DNA of 64,000 nt from the NCBI RefSeq assembly GCF_002994745.2, contig NC_037094.1, forward strand, positions 25,149,001-25,213,000. Reading direction: 5' to 3'. Under the pieces are notes generated by a model. That model searched no databases. It had not been told where the DNA came from and worked only from the letters and a program-made list of their open reading frames with translations. Below, one piece after another: positions 57,421 to 64,000 of the stretch (position 1 is its first letter; each line of letters begins with the position of its first letter). Made by a program: the position numbers and the translations under genes. Source of the stretch: Rosa chinensis. Its lineage: Eukaryota > Streptophyta > Magnoliopsida > Rosales > Rosaceae.

Positions 57421-59595
57421 TGCATGCTTAATTCTTTTTAAATGGCATGGTAATCAGCATTACCAGGTGAGATTCTCAACTGGGGTTTTCTTTAATCTTT
57501 TTAACCAAAATATAATCATGGTTACTCACCCTGTGGCCTAAATTAAGCAAAACCAAATTTGATTTGAACTGGAAAGGGTTCCAGACGGAAAGCATCAGTA
57601 AATAAGAGTGATATGGTTAATGAAGATATTTTTGTTTGTTCAAATAACATCAATGTCTTAAGTAATAGACAGACTGAAAGGGATGCATGAAGTAAAAGTT
57701 TGACTATATATTCAGATGGATATATTTTTCCTTTTCAAATAAATAGACACGCCCGTTCAAAAGTTGGGTTGCTTTGATTATCAGTAGAAATTTCCCCACC
57801 TTGCAGAGGCCTTATTTCTATGCATATGTTTATATACAAGTACGACCTGAGAGGTTTCTGCTTTATATTGTCAACATCCCCTTTGGCATCATCTCATCAA
57901 CTCCATTTTATTCTTTTTATAACATATTCTTGTTTTCTTTTTCAGATGGCTAATAATGTAGCCTAGGGTGAATCTAGATCAATGAGAAAGAATTAATCAT
58001 GATTTAGATGAACAGATTTGAGAGCACTGGCCATGATGATGGGGTTGATAAATATGCAAAGGGCCTCTCTGAAAAGGTGATGTTGATGAGATGAGTAGAG
58101 CCATTGAAATTGAAAACATTGACAGCCTTGTTTCAAGGGAAGATGGGCTAGAAAGTTTGATATCCACCAAGAAAGTAGTTGTTGTTGGTTAATTGAGAAG
58201 TATATGAGGAAGAATAAAGCAAGAAAAGCACCAAGAGCATTCAGAAACCTACAAAGCTTTATGTGAAAATTTCAGAAGATGGGATTTCTTTGTCATAATG
58301 GTATGTGCCTTTAGAACCCATATGGGATTCTTTTCATGAAGGCACCAACGAGTAAAGACTTTGATTCCAAGACAAACAAAGAGATAAGGATATGTTTGTT
58401 AGGCTACAAAATTCTGCTCATAGTATCTACGCTAATAATAGGAAGCTTCTACTATAGTAAATTGCTTGTTTAGGGAGTACTTGGGTAGAAAATTTGAAAT
58501 GATATTCATTGCCTAAAAAAAAGTTAACCATGCCAGGCACCTAGGAGAGGCCTAATGTCTTTAATGTAATCATTCTGTGATTGATCTTTAATTCCCAACA
58601 GTTTGGCAATAGATTGAGATGAAAATTCTTCATTTTGGGTATTGCTTACCAAATATTCACAAGCAATTAAAGAATTAAGAGTAGGTTTCTGAGAGATGAC
58701 ATGAAAGCAATTAAGAACCACGTCTTCCAAATTGGAGTGTTCTTGAAAGGTTAAAAATAGTTGGATGGCCCTTCGTTTTTAAAAATGTTGGGTGGTACTG
58801 TGGAAGCTTAATTTAGTTGCCTATTGAAAGTCAAAACTGATTTTCATCAGACCCAGAAGCCATTTGGATATTGGACCTCACATTTTCTCTCAAGAGAATA
58901 ACATGATTCTTTTCTTCTCTGAAAAATAATAATAGTTATCTGGGTTTGATGAACTAGCACTCAACTAATCAATGACCCTATTCTATTTGGTTTAAAGCTG
59001 TTTTTCATTCCCACTAAATGAAAAGATCATATAGATTGGGGAGTTTAGACTTCGGTGACTAAACCACAATATTATACCAATCTCCTAGTTGTTTAGCAAG
59101 GCTAGAGGAGCAGGCAGATCCAAAGCACTCTTTATTCGAACAAACCAATTTTTACTGATCAGAACTAAGAGAAAAGAAAAAAGACTTTTGCGCATTAATC
59201 ATGCTACTGCTACCACCAGTCCTAGTTCTGTAAAAGAAGTCTGTAACGTGCGTAGAGCATAAGAATCATCACTCATACAATTTGGAGAAATTAGATGTAG
59301 CATTTGAAGTGCCAGTAGCCTACCAAAAGGTCAATGGCTTCATGCGACCTACATTGCTCATGAATTTTGGCAAATACTACAGCCGGTTACATCATGTTAC
59401 ATTTTACAAGTAAAATGAGGTACCATGGTTGGATTCAAATTGAAAATGCAAGTTTCCCATCATTGCTTTTCGACCAGAAGAACAGGAACTCAAGGATGAA
59501 ATTACACTAGGTTATGGCACCTACCTCAAAACTATGATCCTCTGAATTGGCTAAAAGTCCACATCCTACTAAAAATCACACCTCTAAATCTTTAA
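57021..59595. other. intergenic downstream of the Cys-rich protein gene
   Basis: AT-rich, with an AT microsatellite (57384-57415). A 68-codon minus frame at 58524-58730 has no recognisable features. The 3' untranslated part of the gene at 59596 must lie in the right-hand end of this stretch, but I saw no strong poly-A signal close to the stop. Confidence 0.45.
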
Positions 59596-62595
59596 TCATA
59601 AACCTTCTATCTGCTCCAGGGAAGAGAAGTGCGCATTGACGCTACTGAGAGTTTCTTGATCAATTTCATTGGTACTAATCAAATGAGGAAATAAATATTG
59701 CGACTCTTTCCTGGTTTCCAAGTCATTCTTCGTAGTCTGTTTCTTCGTGGTCTCTGTGTCTTCCAATTCTGAGCTGCTCATAGATTTCAGTTCATTGAAG
59801 AGTTGAGTCTTCATCTCCATGCAAGACTGTAGATCCTCCTCATTTCGGGCTTTGTTCAACTTATCAATGAGATCACCTAAAGCTGAAGCCCTTGCAGCCC
59901 GCCAATTTTCTCCTTTTCTGGGCCCCATATCCAATTCAATTTGGTCACTCGGTTCCTTATCTCCATCAGCAGACTCACATGTTTTAAGCTTCTTTAATCC
60001 CTGATCAACAATTTGCTGTATCCTCTTTCTGAAATTACTGGTTCTCATTGGATTTGATCTCAACTTTAACTTCAACCCTGAGACCATATCCCCATTGTCA
60101 CCTTCTGTAGTAGTCATGTCATGGTTTGATATGGATGATCCATCCCCGATGGACTCTTCCGCATTAGAGTTCACAGAAAACACTTCCTCTAATAAGCTGA
60201 TGTTCTGCATGTATCGATCAAAAGCTTCATTTTCCACTTCAATGTTTCTGTCCTTAAATTCCTTTAACTTGGCAAACCTCCATTCATTAGTAGCCACAGC
60301 ATCCTGAAATTAATTCCTACATTAGGACAAGTAATTCTCACCAAAAAATAGTACAAGAACAAAAATATAGTGCCAAGGAAATGCCTTTCTGGTCAGCGGC
60401 TTCTTTGTGCGAAGTGTAATATGCACATTATTGAATTGCGCAAAATTGTTTGAAAGTTGTCGGAGTGATGCAACTCTATGCGAATTCCTGAAACATATTC
60501 AACAAATTAATAAATTACCATCCAGAACAAAAATAGTGCTTGCTCTTAGACCTGGCAGACCTAACTCAATAAAGTACCAAGGGCAGTAAGAAGAAACAGG
60601 TGGAGTTTGGAATTCAGAAAACAAACATATACAATGTGGGGTAGTAAAAACCATAAATGTAAGACAGCTGTAGCACAAGCTAAAAGTCTGATATAGGAAG
60701 TTCAGACAGAGAGGAGTCTGGGAATAAGAACCATCAATCTTAGACTCAAGAACAAGCTAAAAGTATGTGGAAATCTTTAGCTAGTCACCTTTCATAGGAA
60801 GATTATACTCAGTGAAATCAGTGAATTCTAAAAGTTCATACTCACATAAACTTTATATTATAATGTCACCTCTTGAGACAGTAAACTATCAGGAATATAA
60901 AAAAGATGTTGCTCGAACTCACCCGGATGATGATGTCTCAGTTGACTGATGGTCAAATTGAGGACTGCTTGAGGCTGGTGCCTTGTCTGGAATAGTTGTA
61001 TTTGCTTTCAAGACTGCAATATTAACAGTCGGTCAGGAGAAGCAGGAAATGGGGTCATACTCTGAAATGATAATAGAACAAGCAATTCTCTGCTTTGCCC
61101 CCTATAAAAGAGTCTCCTTACAATAATAGGGCTGTGCATATTGTTCTAACCAAACGAGTCAAACCAATGAGACTACCATACCAACCGAACTGGACATGAT
61201 TCAGTTGCCTTTATATGGTGATTTTCAATTTTGATTGTTATATTTTCAAAAGAGACTCTGACAAAACCTAGCTGACACGCACGCGCGCGCATTGCTAAGT
61301 GAGGGTAAACTTGAGGTAGAATATATGCAAATGCTAAATTCTCCCTCAGACACGAGATCACTATAATCTCCAGACTTCTAACAATCTGCTCTACACTCGA
61401 CCCTCTTCTTTCTTTCCCATTACCTAATCAATCTAAGATCTTGCTGCAAAATTAGGCGTCAGCAGCATCATTCACCATCCTCATTACCTGATTAAAATCA
61501 CTCCTCTCAATAGATGCTTACCTAACCACTATGGCAGCCCTCTCACCTTTGAATTCAAAGCTTCTCATCCTTTCTCTTCTTCTTAAAATTTTAAATGGGA
61601 TATTTTATAACCAAAAAATGCCAAGCAAATTAGATAGGGTTGATTCAGTTGTGATATATATTCAGTTCAGATCGATTATCGAAACACAAAAGTGACATTA
61701 AACCAATGTATCATCATGTTATATGAATGTTAAAAGGTTAAACTGTTTATAATAGAATTATGATCAGAAGTGCCAAAAAAAAGAAAAGGAAAGGAAATTG
61801 TGATATATAGACGTGCCACCTAAGTAAACAACTTGGATCCAAATTTTACATAACCAATTATGTCCTCGACAGCACAGATTACCCCTTTTAGAAATATGAG
61901 AATGCTGTTTCCTGCTAGCTTGTAAAACCCAAACCTATTACATAGGCTGCAAAATTATTTGATAGTAGCTAGAAAAGATTTATTGGGCATGCAATGCCGT
62001 GTTGCCAAAACTACCCATAACTTTTTTTTTAGTATCCTACACACACTAAGCCCCCATCATTATTGCCTAGAGTCTACTCTTAACATTCCCCTCATCGTTA
62101 CAGATACCCAGTGATTCACATGTGAGATACCATGGGATGGTATTGCTTAAGAGTCAAGACCATGTTTTACCCCCTGCTACCCTTTTCCTTGAAGGAAACA
62201 CTACGTATATGTATGGGATCTAAACTTCTAACGATCAACTATGACAGCAAAAGTTGCTTGTTTTTGACATAGACCGATCAGAAACCAGGAAACCAGGAAG
62301 AGCAAACCTAGTTTACTCGTTATAAAAGATTAGGTTACCCAGCAGTAATACTTGACTCTTTGCATTACTACTGCAAACCATCCAAAAATGCAAGAAATAT
62401 TAGATCCTCCAGGAGTTTTTGATTACTTGACAGAATCTTCCCCCACCCTAACTAATAAAATTATCCATTCATCAGAATACCCAGACACTTGAAAGCAGAA
62501 ACCTTTTCATGTATACACACTTATTTAACATACCATGAATGTGACATGGATTTTGAGCTCTTGAGCAGCAACTCTTGCAAGACTCAAACGGACAC
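59596..62595 (-). CDS. conserved-looking Cys-rich, coiled-coil protein of unknown function (5' end unresolved)
   Basis: Four exons can be joined in phase on the minus strand: 62534-62595, 60923-61013, 60385-60487 and 59596-60303, giving 320 visible residues up to the stop at 59596. The first visible exon encodes a compact cysteine motif (CPFESCKSCCSRAQNPCHIH, five Cys and two His) likely to bind metal. Then come a Ser/Pro-rich linker, a segment NSHRVASLRQLSNNFAQFNN, a basic KKPLTRK, a charged helical region starting ATNEWRFAKLKEFKDRN, a basic FRKRIQQIVDQGLKKLK, and a second helical region (LGDLIDKLNKARNEEDLQSC). The third intron uses GC-AG (60304-60384, 81 bases), since no GT donor keeps the frame. 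Exon phases match at every junction, which argues strongly for a real gene. I do not recognise the family. An upstream exon or exons must exist, because the first one starts inside a codon. Confidence 0.8.
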
Positions 62596-64000
62596 CTGCA
62601 CACACAAATTAGCTCATTAACTAATCATAGAGTAACAAAATTAACAATTTAATTATAATAGGATATAAAACAAACTATTATTTCATCAGTAAAGGGAAGT
62701 AGAAACTATAGTAGTGTTCACAAAGCAAAAATAGAACTCCGACAGCATCTTCAATAACATTAAGAAACCTAATTGATCAACTATAGGCTATGTACTACTG
62801 GTGCAGAAAGGAGAAGGATCATCATTGAAATAACAAGGAAACCCAACGATAGTGAGAGATGTGAACAGTTACCTAGTAGTAATTTGATTCTTTGTTAGTT
62901 CATAGATGAAAGCAAAGATGAACTATCTAAGGTTTCACAGAGTGCATTTTTGGGGTCAAATGGTGCTCCAATGAAATTAGGCAGTGGCTGCAAATAAACA
63001 ATCCAAAGAACAATGAAGAAACCTTAAAATCTTACTGAGATCATTCTAGGAGTCTCAACATTGATCCAAACTTCGGTAATTCACTTTCTATAATCTTGCT
63101 TGGATCATTGCGAAACCCTAATATAGTAAGACTTTTAAACTTTAAAGGTGGCTCAAACTAATCTCAAGTAAGAGCAAAGAACTACCAACAAAAAAAACAA
63201 AACAACCTAGACCTGCAAATTACCATAACAACCCAAGAATTGAAAATTTTAGATTCATATCAATAGAACAAAGACTTCAAAACCACAGAGGAAGGTAATC
63301 ATGCCAAGAATTTCATTCGATATAAAAACAAATGGTAGCTAGCCTCGAGCTGACTCAAGAATGCCCTAAAATAATACCACTCAATGTTCTTTTTATCACA
63401 AAACTGATAGTGATTTCCACTACACAACCCAACAAAGACTTATATGTTCCATATTAAGACCTTTTGGATCAATCCTGAGAATGAAAAACAAAAGGAGGAA
63501 GGGACTTGGATGGACCGCAAAGAATTCACAATCACTTTAAAAGTAATCGCAATTCTCACCGTGCTTCAATTCTGTTTAGGGAATGCAATCTGGTTCTCTT
63601 GTCCAATAATTATTGCGAAACTCACCCAACGCATTCAAATATTAAGACATGATCCTACTCCTCAGGATTGCAAGCACTTTTTGCATATCATAGATAAGTT
63701 TCTCATTGCATGGATCAGCTGCTACATTATGATCCCACCATAAAATTCCAAACTTAATTTTTCAGTGGTATTACAGAAGTCTAGATAACAAGCAGAGTTA
63801 TCTTAGTATTTCAAGCAATTTACTCTAACTAGTTGTCAAAGCTATAAATGAATGGTAGCTCGCTTACCATCTCTACACCTTCCCTACTTATTTAGAAGTG
63901 GTTATTCCCACAATTATCGGCTTCAAGAATGTAAAGCCCCTACTCGTTTCAATAGCATCATAATTGAACCAAAAAATGGTTTTAATGCCATTAAGTTACC
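62596..64000. other. upstream part of the Cys-rich protein gene; first exon not found
   Basis: An intron or leader of the minus-strand gene. A possible non-coding exon follows an acceptor-like TTTGCAG at about 62990, but its long frame (PLPNFIGAPFDPKN...) stops after 30 codons and does not join the next exon in phase. A 99-codon plus-strand frame at 63444-63743 has no recognisable domain. Confidence 0.35.

Noticed and set aside
58524..58730. 68-codon minus frame with fairly protein-like content
   Set aside because: No domain, no splice partners found and no repeat family recognised.
62890..62990. Candidate upstream exon of the Cys-rich protein gene
   Set aside because: The open frame stops before any donor that would match the phase needed by the exon at 62534-62595.
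63444..63743. 99-codon plus frame with hydrophobic stretches
   Set aside because: Lies antisense within the upstream part of the minus-strand gene; no recognisable family or context.

Overview
The window reads as nuclear DNA of a flowering plant, almost certainly a eudicot. It is AT-rich, has spliced genes with GT-AG (and one GC-AG) introns, TATA boxes, long AT, CT and poly-A/T tracts, and a dense mix of plant-type transposons (Copia and Gypsy LTR elements, L1-type LINEs, a tRNA-derived SINE, hAT, Mutator-like and Harbinger-like elements). The overall look of the repeats and of the RING gene would fit a Rosaceae genome, but that is an impression, not a result.

Only two host genes can be supported in 64 kb, both on the minus strand. 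The first (29584-30958, promoter side near 31430) is a four-exon RING-finger E3 ligase of the BOI (BOTRYTIS SUSCEPTIBLE1 INTERACTOR)-related family, 344 residues. The second (59596-62595, 5' end unresolved or beyond the window) is a plant protein I cannot name. It has a cysteine-rich motif followed by a basic/coiled-coil region, spread over at least four exons, one joined by an apparent GC-AG intron.

The rest is intergenic and repeat-built. 1-2634: minus-strand Copia-type element with a broken gag, inserted in a Mutator-like element. 3436-4468: hAT-like element. 5555-6929: Gypsy-type solo LTR. 7832-9175: decayed LINE with an ORF1-like region. 10615-11480: foldback with perfect 9-bp target duplications. 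13140-14625: tandem and diverged duplications, with a third copy near 23960-25470. 14677-16035: three related foldbacks side by side. 16402-16651: Harbinger-type MITE. 17574-18108: another 9-bp-TSD foldback. 18304-23786: four elements nested inside one another plus a SINE. 24251-24653: MITE inside a TA microsatellite. 32672-33727: retroposed LINE-like sequence with a 17-bp target duplication. 37098-37700: short Copia/TRIM-like element with recognisable primer-binding site and polypurine tract. 41799-42419: Mutator-like foldback. 48872-52610: second nest of MITE ends and LTR pieces. 53230-53840 and 54587-54960: LINE-like pieces. 56023-56885: complete Mutator-like element, whose relative at 2500-2634 was split by the Copia element.

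I see no prokaryotic features, CRISPR, rRNA or tRNA gene. The most informative structure is the Russian-doll transposon stack at 18304-23786, where insertion order can be read from the target-site duplications of the different superfamilies.
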